A DNA stretch of 33,669 nt. Origin: Conidiobolus incongruus B7586. Its lineage: Eukaryota; Entomophthoromycota; Entomophthoromycetes; Entomophthorales; Conidiobolaceae. Where the stretch lies: NCBI GenBank assembly GCA_000697335.1, contig JNEM01015097.1, positions 1 to 33,669 of the forward strand, written 5' to 3'. A model generated the notes under the pieces. That model had not been told where the DNA came from, searched no databases, and worked only from the letters and a program-made list of their open reading frames with translations. Of the stretch, positions 23,239 to 33,477 are shown in pieces. The number at the start of each line of letters is the position of its first letter. Position 1 is the stretch's first letter. The position numbers and the translations under genes were made by a program.

Positions 23239-25134
23239 ATTTAAACCAATGCATATATAATTTATCTTGAATTTGAATATCACTATGGTTGTCCTTGAGA
23301 TCATAGTAAAGTATATATATGTTATGATTATATTAGCATCAATCCAATTGGAATTATTCTCACAGATCAAGAGTTTTGACAAGGGCACTATTACGTACGA
23401 ATATGGTCTCAGTAGTAAACATTTGAATGGATTCCAGCTACCTATTCATTACAAATACAGCTGAGTTCTCAAACTTGAAATCAACTACAACTGGTATCTG
23501 TTCGGACTTTATGACCTATCAAAATCTTCTTACAATATATCGCTCTAATGATAAATGGATTCAATCAAGATTTTATACTTTAGAATGACAAATTAGGCAA
23601 CATTCATTTTTTGTCTTAGATTATTTGTAATTTTCTAATCGAATGTTGATTTTTATATAGGTTTTATGTCAATAATTAAAGTTAAGTTTTGTAAATTAAC
23701 TAACTTAAAAAGTAATAATTATATTGATATTCAAATATAAAATTATTTGTAACTATTTTATATTACTTATTTATTCTATTATAAAGGCTAATATTTTTGA
23801 TATATTCAAACAATAGCGCTTTCTTATCATCTATACATTTTGTTTTTTGAATTCATTTGAATAAGTTATCATAATATCACCTATCATTAATTCATATATA
23901 TTACAATTGACAAATGCAAAAGTTAACCTATTAAGTCTAAATCCAATATCCATACATCCTGAGAACTTTCAAAAAAAATATGAATCTTCAAATCATGAGA
24001 ACTCATAAGTTATTTCGATTAACAGGCTAATAATAAATCATATCCATACTCTAATTTTTCTCATTTCTCTTAATCACATTATCAATCAAGACTTTTTTGG
24101 ATATTTAAATTGAGATTTTAATTTGTTGACGGATTTAAGTATTAAAGTATTAAAGTATAAAGTATAATATGATTGCAAGTATTAAGGTTGTAATTAAAAG
24201 GTTCTTAATCAAATTCAATTTTGATTAATATTACTTCAATTATAATTCGATTAAAAAATCAATAAATAGAATTAAATTTATTATATCTAGTGATAATTTA
24301 ATAATTATCATATGAAACAATTATAATATTTTTCAATTCGATTTATATCAAGTCTTGGGAAAGCTGTGTTCAGATTGATTTAGAAAAATGATAAAGATCT
24401 GTGGAATTCCAGTTAAGTGTTAGAGAGATAGGGGTTTATTGGTTTAAGTCAAATAGTTGGGAGGGTCCAGGTCGAGTTCATCTCTTCAAGCATAGCTCTA
24501 ATTCCGGGTTTTATATAGAGTGAATTGAACAAGGTGATTTATGAGATTCTTGGGTGACTTGAGTCATCGGCCAATTAAAAGATAGAGCGGAAGCAGCTGA
24601 TATGGAGGGAGAAATGACATTAACATCAGATTGCTATAAGAACACTTAGGTAGAAGGGAGTCATCTGACTCCTAACAATATATATATTGGTTTGAATTTC
24701 AGAATTTAAGGATATCAATAAAAAATTTTGATCAAATTTTTGCCATTAATCCACACCACTTAATAATTAAACAATTATGAGTACATTTTTAAAATAAATA
24801 TATTATAGTAATTTTTATTAAAACTATTGTAAATTTTTTAGTTAATTGGGTAATATTGATAAATATTAAAATCTTGACCTATTTTATTAACTTTAAAATA
24901 TATAATAACCCAAATATATAGTGAATATTATTAATATAAATATACAAATATTTGTGGTATTATTATCATCTTAGCTTTTTGATTTTTATATTCATTATTA
25001 ATACAAATTGTGAAATATATAATAAAGATTTTAAATTATAAATTAACATTGATTAAAAATTCAAAAATCTAAGAATAATATTTATAATTTGAAATTTTAA
25101 TATAATATCCAAATAGGATAATTAACCAATTTAA
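23239..25134. other. spacer with a small GC-richer island
   Basis: Mostly A+T-rich. A 65-codon plus-strand frame at 23267-23464 has no recognised motif and lies where the broken RNase copy's promoter would be; I do not call it a gene. 24350-24690 is clearly richer in G+C than its surroundings but has stops in all frames and no repeat I could match. It may be the remains of a gene or a non-coding transcript. Confidence 0.4.
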
Positions 25135-26451
25135 TATTACTTTGTATTTTTAATAATGGGAATTTTTTGTGATTCAAAATAAATAAATATTTTAATATAT
25201 AATATATAAAAATAAATATATAATATAAATTTAATAGTTTTTTTATTATTAATAACTTTTTGCTATACTTTTAGTAAAGATTTAACACTTAAAAAATAGT
25301 TTTTTTTATTAAAAACTAAAATTTGATGTTTTACAAACCAATTAAATTTTTGTGCAAAAATTTTCTTTCTTGTAAGTTAGTTTTTTAATTGTTTAAAGCA
25401 ATTATAATTATATAGGTTATAATCTAAAAAGTATACTAGATATAATAGTTTTTTCTAGTTATTTTTAATTAGAAAGTTTTTTACAGCTTTAAATTTATAT
25501 ATTTTATAATTATTATATAAAATAATAAGTTTTCTTAAATTATATTAAAAACACTAATTAGAAATACTTTTATTTAAAAAAACAATATAAAGTTTATTAT
25601 TAATTGATTTTCTTTTAAGAATTATATAAAAATAATATATACTATTATAATTTATTATAATAATTAATATTTGCTTATTAACAAAATATTTATTTAAAAA
25701 GATTTGTAAAAAAAGTTAATTTAACTTAATCTAACATTTTGATTTATGTTTTATAATAGATTATATATAAAAATTTAAGATTCATTAGTTATAATTATTT
25801 ACTATAAAAGTTTAAGTTTCTAGTAATATTTTAGTAAGTTTAATTTAATAATAACTACTTTAACTTATTTTAAACTTTAGTTAAATTATAAAGTATTTAT
25901 TTTATATTTTTATTTATTAATTTAAATTTAAACTTTAATATATATAAAATACTTGTAAAACTAATATTAAAGTACTTAGATACTTTTTTAACTAAAATAA
26001 AAAAATGCTTTTTAATATACTTTTTTACTTTATTAACAGTTAAAAAAATAATAGTTAGAGTTAATTTTTTAAATTTTAACAAGTTTTAAATAATTTTACT
26101 TTTAATTTTAAAGTAATTTACCTAGTAATAAATTGTTAATTTAAATAATATTCTATTACTAAAAGTTGTTAATAAATTTTAAATAATTTTAAAGGGTTTA
26201 TAGTTAAGTTTTACTAATACTAAAATAAAAAACTTTTGATGATTATTATTTAGTTTAAGTATAATTAAATTAAACAACCAATTTTAAAAAGTTAATTTTT
26301 TAATCAAAAAAATTATTATATATATATATATATATATTAAAAATATATACTTTCCTATTAACTTTATATATATTTATTTATTTCAAACTAATAATATATT
26401 TGAAAAATCAGAAATTAAAAAATTTCCCATTACTTTAAATTTAAGGTAATA
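25135..26451 (-). mobile_element. decayed DNA transposon, copy B (both ends present)
   Basis: About 1.32 kb bounded by inverted ends. The left end reads TATTACTTT...AATGGGAA and the right end, reversed, TATTACCTTAAATTTAAAGT followed by AATGGGAAA. The terminal repeat is roughly 30 bases with a few transitions. The interior is the reverse complement of 1-1205 (copy A). The longest minus-strand frame (25897-26082) includes a stretch rich in Lys and hydrophobic residues. Its phrase KKVSKYFNISFTS could be a decayed helix-turn-helix like the one that opens Tc1/pogo-type transposases; this is a weak reading. The element is plainly inactive, with stops throughout. Confidence 0.75.
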
Positions 26452-26816
26452 AAATATAGTTAGTAATCTTTTATTAAAATATTTAATTAAATAGTTTATA
26501 TAATTTATTATTTATACATTATATAATATTAACTTGAAATCTTTACATAACCCCAATATAAAAAATATTTTCTTAAAAATAAGCTTTAATATTTAATTAT
26601 ATATTTATAATTTTTATAATATATTAAATAAATTCTTTAATAAATTATATTAAATTAATTATATTTATTGATTAAAATAAATAACGATGAAAATTTGTAT
26701 TGTTTAGTTTTGGCTAAAGAATTAAATATTATCATTAACTCATGATATAAATCAAATAATACAAACCTTAAATTAATATAAATACTATCTTCAAATAATT
26801 TTAAATCAATTCAGAA

Positions 26817-27860
26817 ATGAATAAACTAATCAATCTTGTAACCACTATATTTGCAATTGGTTTTCATATCAAGTGTTCTAAAATTTTCTATGGCCATCTG
26901 ATATCAAACAAGTGAGGAAACTGTAAATATATATCACTCCAATTAAAGCCCACTATATCCGGGAATATGTTCCTTGATGATTTGTCTTGCGATTTGGAAA
27001 TATACCAATACAAAATATTATTTTATCTCAGAGTGAAAAGCAATCTATGAATAAATTATCAATCTCTTTTTTATCCCGAATAATTTATATTTGTATTCAG
27101 AGTATTATTTCCAACATAGCGAACTATTCTTATTGTGTATTTCTACAGAGTTTAACCAGTTAGAAACCTTGATATTGGATGATATAACCATTTCCCTAGA
27201 GAACTTTAACGAGCTAATGACCAATTTGGACCATTTGAATATTTATATTTAGATCTTATGATGATGACTGGTTGGGACAATCTCTATCAAGCTATCACCA
27301 ACTCTACAATCTTTGAGTAATTTATACTGTAGCCTGACGCAATGTGATTACCATCTAACACCCTCTTTTGAAGCATATTACCATCTAGGCCGTGAAACCA
27401 GTACTAGTATTGAATTCCACAGTCATACAACCTCTTCAATCTCCAGTATCTTCAGAATTAATTCAAATTCAGCATTATCTTCTAGCCAACTACTGTGATA
27501 TTCAAAATTTATAGTCCAAGTTTTTTATTATTAATCAATTTTGTTCAAATTATTTATAATCTCTGAAATTCTTAAAACATGTGAAATTTATAAATTATTA
27601 TACACTATCATAAAATTTTGAACATTTACAATTTCTTACTCTGAACCAAGTTTAATCATTACATTTCCAAGGCTATGGAAATTCCTCAGGCTTAGATATA
27701 TCTCCATTTTTTTGCATTAGCAATCTATTGGAATCGTGTTTCAATATCATATCATTGAATTTTCCTTACTTTGAATCTCAAGATTAATCCTTCGAAGATA
27801 TAAACATGTAGTTCAGTAAGTTGAAAACGAGATTTTCAAACTAAATATATCCATCATTTA
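26817..27860 (+). pseudogene. probable decayed leucine-rich-repeat (F-box/RNI-like?) gene
   Basis: Several plus-strand pieces in different frames share leucine-rich spacing. 26817-26912 gives a short hydrophobic start (MNKLINLVTTIFAIGF). About 27054-27251 gives a 65-codon open stretch with FNQLETLILDDITIS and FNELMTNLDHLNI, the L..L.L...I spacing of leucine-rich repeats. 27255-27498 continues with KLSPTLQSLSNLYCSL, and 27718-27783 reads NLLESCFNIISLNFPYF. No single frame links them and several stops separate them, so the gene appears dead. Alternatively some breaks could be unrecognised introns. The family call is tentative. It sits between transposon copy B and broken RNase copy 3. Confidence 0.38.
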
Positions 27861-28383
27861 TACAATACACTCAAGCTCTAAGCACTGAATCTCCATACAA
27901 AATCTATAACTCCAAAATTTTGGTCAAAATATCATAGATTTTATTATATTTTATACTTGTAATATAATTAAATTTAATCAGTATTTTAATATTTTTTTTC
28001 CGATAAAAAGATATTATCAAAAACAAAAACATAATTATAATTAAAATATATTTAACTATTATTTTTTAAAAAAATATTTAATATTATAAAATTTAAAAAA
28101 AATTAATTAAGAATTAATATATCTATTAATTTATTATATATATATATATATATATAATATTCAATAATTTTTAAGATATTTATATAATAATTTAAATATT
28201 ATTATTACTATTATATTTTTAAAAAAAGAATATTATAAAAAATTTTAAATTAATTTTATAACAATTTTATTATAATAATATTGATGTATAATATTAACAA
28301 ATTTTAATAATATATATTAAATTATATAAATTTTACAAAATTTTAGTTTATTATTATTATTATTATTATTATTGATAATAAAG
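27861..28383. other. AT-rich spacer with TA and ATT runs
   Basis: Contains a (TA)n run near 28137-28156 and a (TTA)n run near 28349-28373, just beyond the broken RNase copy 3. No gene is seen. Confidence 0.5.
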
Positions 28384-29141
28384 TTATTTTGGATTATATT
28401 GAATATTTGAATTAGGACTTCGGGTATTTTAGCATTAATGGGTTTGTAATCGCCTTTGTCTTGTACATTGAATTCAATTCTAACTTCTTGTAAAGTTTTA
28501 CTCTTACATATCAATGTCACTTGACAACCCAAATCCTTCTTAATAGCATCAGAGATTTGTTGCTTGGTGTAGGATCTTCCTGGATTAATGCCATTATTAT
28601 TCAAAATTTTATAGATATTTTACTGCTTGCGGAGTGCTAAAGCCTGTTTAAAATAATCGCACACTTCCATCGCAGTTTGATAGTTAGTGTAGCAGCGGGG
28701 TTCTACGGTACTGAGACAGGTATCGTGTTCGTTGCGTTCGTGCCTCCAGAATGAGGGATTGTTCCCCTTATAAGAGCTTCAATACGTGTTCATCTCCAAT
28801 TCTAAAACCTTGTCCTCGGCTACAATTTCGCTCATATTGCTAATAGTTTCTGCTCGCATCGCACCCATCGAATGGTCCATAGCTTTTGTTGCAATTGTTA
28901 AGCCACAGACCGTGAACTGTCCACCGTTCGCTAGGACTCAAATTGGAAACCCATTGGAGTGCTAATACGATAATACCCAGCTTGGGGAGCAGCAAGTTTC
29001 GACGTCTTGAGAGCATGATAGCACGTTGGGACATGTCGTAAATGCTGCAAGGGTTTGGAAAGTTAACAAAGAAATGGAAGGGAATTTAAGATTCGTGATG
29101 TATTCAATACTCACAGAACTATTCAAAAGTGACCAAAGCAT
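28384..29141 (-). pseudogene. broken secreted ribonuclease T2 (RNase copy 3)
   Basis: On the minus strand the block runs from a possible start at 29141, through the Cys-rich opening (CPNVLSC, ETCCSP) and a CAS I region (WTVHGLWLNNC). A degraded CAS II region and the C-terminal half (PGRSYTKQQI, LQEVRIEFNVQ) follow. It resembles RNase gene 4 and copy 2 more than gene 1. The frame is broken roughly four times, counting both stops and frame changes, and the second active-site motif is no longer recognisable as functional. Decay is more advanced than in copy 2, which suggests an older loss. A TATAAAT motif lies immediately upstream on the same strand (29152-29146). Confidence 0.85.
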
Positions 29142-29685
29142 CCATTTATACTCAAGCACCACACCATGAGGGGTTTCAAAGCTGAAAAGCAGAGTCGGAC
29201 CCATCTCAATTAAAATGCACAATTTGTAAAAAATGCCAATTTTTTCTTTATGACAAAGTGTCTTGATATTGTTTAATTAAATTCATTCATTTTAGAACTT
29301 TAAGTGGAGAATTTGGTTGATTATCTTAGTGAAATATCGAATGGTAAAATTTTACAAATAATCTACTACGAAATTTATTAAATACCTATTGCTTAGATTA
29401 TATTGTTATTTACCACTCAAATTGACAATGATTTTAAATTTAATCTATGATTGAAATCTTTTAATTTCCAATTTGTCAAGCCTCTAACAATCACTACAAA
29501 TTAATTAAATTGATTAACTTTTAAACCAAACTTGTGATATTCTCTTAATAGTTATTGAATTCAGTTATAAAATTATGATCTAGTTAGCTTTATTTGATAT
29601 TGAAAAGTATCTGTTTGAATTGAATGTATGTAAAGTAAAGGTATATATAGTTTCTTAAGAATTTAATAATCATAATTTTATATCC

Positions 29686-29744
<59 letters not shown>

Positions 29745-30581
29745 GCTTTTATATAAAATATTCACTTAAAAAATTTTCAAAAGTAATTGAGGTATCATTT
29801 CAAACATAATTTATTTAATATTGAATAAATAAAATAATATACTCTTTTAACACTTTAATAATAAATTTTACAATTGATTAAGTTCAAAAATGTTAAAATG
29901 TTAAAATTGGGATATTATATTGATTCATATGATTATTCATCAAATCCTTAATATACAAGTCAGTAAGATAATTCGTTAAAAATTTTGAATATTATTATTA
30001 TTAAATTTTAAGAGCATATATTTAAAATTTAAAATAATATTAATTAATTAATTATATCACACTTTTGTTAATATAGTAGAATTATTAAAAACTTCTATTT
30101 AGTCAATTATTAATTATATTCAGTATTGAATTTTGATCAATTAAAATTTCAAAATTTTAATATTTTGTTGTGAATAATCAATTTACATGATGGACTTTAA
30201 CAGCTTATTATTCAAAGTCCACCTGTTGCTATATTAAGTGATCATGATGCATTGTTATTGGTTTTAAATGAGTTCTAATTGAATCTTAAAATATTACTCA
30301 GAGTGAAAATTATCAGTGTCAATGAATTGAGAAATAAGTTATGGTAGGTATGATCTGTTTGGTAAAGATTAATTAATATTTTAATTTGAGGATTATATTT
30401 TTTTAAATATTGAAATTTAATACATTTTGCTTAGTTCTATAATTCATATTTTTATAAAATGCTCATAATTCTGATTAAACAAGTCTTATTACAACAATAA
30501 ACTTGTAAGATTTTAATATTTTGGATGACTTATATTTAGATAGAACAATTTTAAAATGGTGATAGATTAGTGAGGAGGTGA
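29142..30581. other. AT-rich spacer
   Basis: About 1.4 kb between the divergently oriented broken RNase copy 3 and intact RNase gene 4. It holds the long (TTA)n microsatellite listed separately. No coding frame or repeat family is recognised otherwise. Confidence 0.5.
29686..29744. repeat. perfect TTA/ATT trinucleotide microsatellite
   Basis: About 59 uninterrupted bases, close to 19-20 units, between TATCC and GCTTTT. The lack of interruptions suggests it is still changing in length and would be a useful polymorphic marker. Confidence 0.92.
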
Positions 30582-30791
30582 AATATTTCCATCAAACTAA
30601 ATGGCAAGTGGATCGCTTTCACACATCCAGCTTTGGATAAAATTGCCAAAGATCAAATTCTCATCAAAAAGATATTTGACATGCGGGATTTGATGCTGAA
30701 TGCTATTGGTTTGAAGATGAATTTTAGTAAATACTATAGTTGGAAGTATAGTCATAAATATTGTGCCAAAGTTTCGAGGAGTAAAAATTGA
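30582..30791 (+). other. open stretch without a clear start, possible gene remnant
   Basis: This 69-codon open stretch, ending in TGA, is less A+T-rich than its flanks and has a protein-like composition (GKWIAFTHPALDKIAKDQ near its start). The first in-frame ATG is about halfway along. I recognise no family. It lies 170 bases upstream of RNase gene 4 on the same strand and could be an exon of an unrecognised or decayed gene. Confidence 0.25.
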
Positions 30792-30901
30792 TGAATTTCT
30801 CTAGCAATGTATCTAATTTCAAGCACATTTACAAACTGATGAGTATTTTCACTGATTATTGATGTTTAGTTTATTTGAATATATGAGTGGTAGTATTTTG
30901 A

Positions 30902-30908
30902 TATAAAT
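30902..30908 (+). promoter_or_regulatory. putative TATA box of RNase gene 4
   Basis: TATAAAT lies 50 bases before the ATG of RNase gene 4, a plausible distance. In sequence this rich in A+T the match alone is weak evidence. Confidence 0.4.
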
Positions 30909-30957
30909 ATTAGAGAACTCTCAAACTGATCAAAGCGGTAGATAGAAATCATCAATT

Positions 30958-31689
30958 ATGCAGATCTTCAATCAACTCTTACTTCTCGCTACCGTCGCTG
31001 CCAGCTCATTATCCTTGTTGGCTCGGCAAGATACTTGCCCCAGAGTTCTCTCCTGCACTCAAACTGTCGACTCCTGCTGCAGTCCTAAAATGGGAAATAT
31101 CGTGCTAGCGCTCCAATGGATCTCCGGTTTGGGACCTAACAATCAATGGACCATCCACGGACTCTGGCCCAACAACTGTGATGGCTCTTACGGCCCCTCC
31201 ACCGGCTGCGATGCATCCAGAAACTACACCAACATGGCCGAAATCGTCGCTGTCGACAGTGATCTCGAATCTAAGATGAACACCTATTGGGCATCGTACA
31301 ATGGTAACAATCCCAAATTCTGGACACATGAATGGACCAAGCACGGCACTTGTGTCAGTACCCTCGAGCCTAAATGCTATACCAACTACACTCCCCAACA
31401 AGAAGTCCGCGATTATTTCAAGCAGACCTTAGCTCTCCGCGATCAATACGACCTTTACCCCATCCTTGCCCAAAACGGCGTCACTCCCGGTAGAACTTAC
31501 ACTAGAGCCCAACTCCAAAATGCTTTCTCCAAGGGTTTAGGTGTCAATGTCTACCTCTCATGCAAAGGTAAAGCCCTCCAAGAAGTTCGTGTTTACTTCA
31601 AAGTCGAAGGCACCAGTGACTACATCTTGGCCAATGCTTCAGCAGCCGGTAACTGTCCTGCGAGCGGTATCCAATACACACCCAAATAA
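30958..31689 (+). CDS. secreted ribonuclease T2, intact (RNase gene 4)
   Basis: A single-exon gene of 243 residues, the usual size for fungal RNase T2. The signal peptide is about residues 1-23 (MQIFNQLLLLATVAASSLSL...). A Cys-rich start follows (CPRVLSC, DSCCSP). CAS I is WTIHGLWP (64-71, His67) and CAS II is FWTHEWTKHGTC (121-132), with His124, Glu125, Lys128 and His129 all present. N-glycosylation sequons occur at NYT (89 and 143) and NAS near the C-terminus. The product should be an active extracellular or vacuolar ribonuclease that scavenges RNA or attacks foreign RNA. Synonymous sites favour C, making the gene an island of higher G+C. It is the nearest intact relative of broken copies 2 and 3, which lie on the opposite strand. 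Confidence 0.97.
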   Translation: MQIFNQLLLLATVAASSLSLLARQDTCPRVLSCTQTVDSCCSPKMGNIVLALQWISGLGPNNQWTIHGLWPNNCDGSYGPSTGCDASRNYTNMAEIVAVDSDLESKMNTYWASYNGNNPKFWTHEWTKHGTCVSTLEPKCYTNYTPQQEVRDYFKQTLALRDQYDLYPILAQNGVTPGRTYTRAQLQNAFSKGLGVNVYLSCKGKALQEVRVYFKVEGTSDYILANASAAGNCPASGIQYTPK

Positions 31690-31971
31690 TTTTATTCAGT
31701 CAACTCTGTTGATAAGTTAATTGATTATATATTTAAAAAAAATTTGGTAAATATTGAATAAAAAAAGATTTAATTTTTTAAAAAGAAATTATAATTATAG
31801 AAAAAAGAAATCATTGAATATATATATATATATATATATTACTAAATATTCTAATTTTTAATAATTTATAAAATTTTAATTTAATATTCATAAATTAAAC
31901 CTTATTAAAATAAATATAACCAAGGTTTTACCCAATTAAATAAATTAATATCTATTAGAAAAACAAGTTAA

Positions 31972-32097
31972 TATTACCTTGAATTTAAAGTAATGGGAAA
32001 TTTTTTAATTTCTGATTTTTCAAACATATTATTAATTTGAAATAAATAAAAATATATAAAGTTAATAGGAAATTATATATTTTTAAAATATATATAT
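31972..32097 (+). mobile_element. end of decayed DNA transposon, copy C (truncated)
   Basis: These bases match the right end of copy B in reverse (TATTACCTTGAATTTAAAGT, then AATGGGAAATTTTTTAATTT and onward) for about 125 bases. The match then stops near 32097, so only one end of the element is present here. A short inverted echo of its inner part lies at about 32128-32155. The break is followed by the terminal motif of a different element, so a later insertion or rearrangement may have removed the rest. Confidence 0.7.
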
Positions 32098-32285
32098 ACA
32101 CTAGCTTGTAAAAGTGAGTTATACAATTAAAAATATATACATTTCTATTAATATTTTAATCAATACTAATTTAAATAAACTTATATTAAACTATGTAATT
32201 AATATATATTTTTTATTTATAATATAATATATATAGTTAAATTTAATTAATTATTAATTGATATATTAACATTAAAAGTATACTT

Positions 32286-33477
32286 AAGGTGAGTTATAAA
32301 TTTGTAGGTTTTAGTATTGATAGAAAAATTAATATCTAGTATATTTACCTTTTGCTTTTCTAACTTCTTTAAGTTTATAAGCTATAAAGTTAACTAGCTT
32401 TTTATATTAAACAAAACTAATATTATTTTAAACTTCTTAAATATACTTTTAAAGTTAATTTAAATATTTTACTAGGGGGAAAACTTTAATTAATTTTTTT
32501 AGTTAATTTTAAAAAGATTTAATTAGGTTAAAATTAAAAGATTAAAGAGGTTATTTGATAATAGTTATTTTGTTATTTTTAAACCATTTAATAATAGAAT
32601 TTATAGTATAATAAGGTGTATTATTTTATTAAAAAATAATATTTGATTTTTTTAATTTATACTACTCAATAATTTTTTTAATTTATTATTTAGAATACTT
32701 TAATATATTTTAATATTAATTCCCCTATTAATTTTATAAAGATATTTTATACTTAAAAATAACATACATCCTTAAATTATAATTAACCTACTATTATATT
32801 TTTAAGTTATAATAACATAATGGTTATAAAGTAGTTTTTTATCTTTTTTAAAACATTTAATTTTTTTATTAAATTTATTAAAATATATTTTTGTTTTATT
32901 AAATTAAATAACCTTACTCTAATTAATTTTAATTTAACTTTAGTATTAATATTTAAACTTTTATTTAATTTTATAATAGGACTTTTTTAATTAAAGGTGT
33001 TTTTTTTAAAGTGTAAGTAGTATTTATTTTAACATAAAACATATATAATAATATTAATACTAACTAATATTCTTATGTAATCTTATAATTCTTGTTATAC
33101 TTCTATAATAATATTATATTTACCTATATTAATTAATCTACAAATATACTTTTTATCATGTTTATTTATAATTTTAACACACTTAAGTTATAATTTAAGT
33201 GTTTCTTTAACATTGTTTTTAATAACTTTAATTATAATAAATTAACTAACACTAATAATTCTAACAATTTCACAAGTTGATTTATTTTTATTATAAAGTT
33301 AATTAAAATATAAGTAAACTTTTTTAGAGAAAGATTTAAACATTATAATATTAATTTTAAAATATTAACTTAATAGTTTTATAATATATATAATACAATA
33401 AAAGAAAAGAAGATATATATAAGTTTTGTTATTTATACCCTTTTAACTTATAAACTTATAAATTTATGACTCACTTT
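32286..33477. mobile_element. second decayed element with its own inverted terminal repeats
   Basis: The block is bounded by inverted repeats of about 26 bases. 32286-32311 (starting AAGGTGAGTTATAAATTT) matches the reverse complement of 33451-33477 (starting AAAGTGAGTCATAAATTT), and most differences are transitions. The interior (1.2 kb overall) is extremely A+T-rich with no open frame. A solo AAGTGAGTTATA motif at 32112-32123 may be another end of the same family. Size and inverted ends suggest a class II DNA transposon or a non-autonomous derivative. No transposase is recognisable. Confidence 0.55.

Noticed and set aside
22526-29141. Reading the in-frame stops of the broken RNase copies as a reassigned genetic code
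   Set aside because: TAA and TAG serve as ordinary terminators in the intact genes here, and the copies also carry other damage.
31105-31401. Minus-strand 98-codon frame inside RNase gene 4
   Set aside because: Antisense shadow of the intact RNase T2 gene, open because of its GC-rich codon use.
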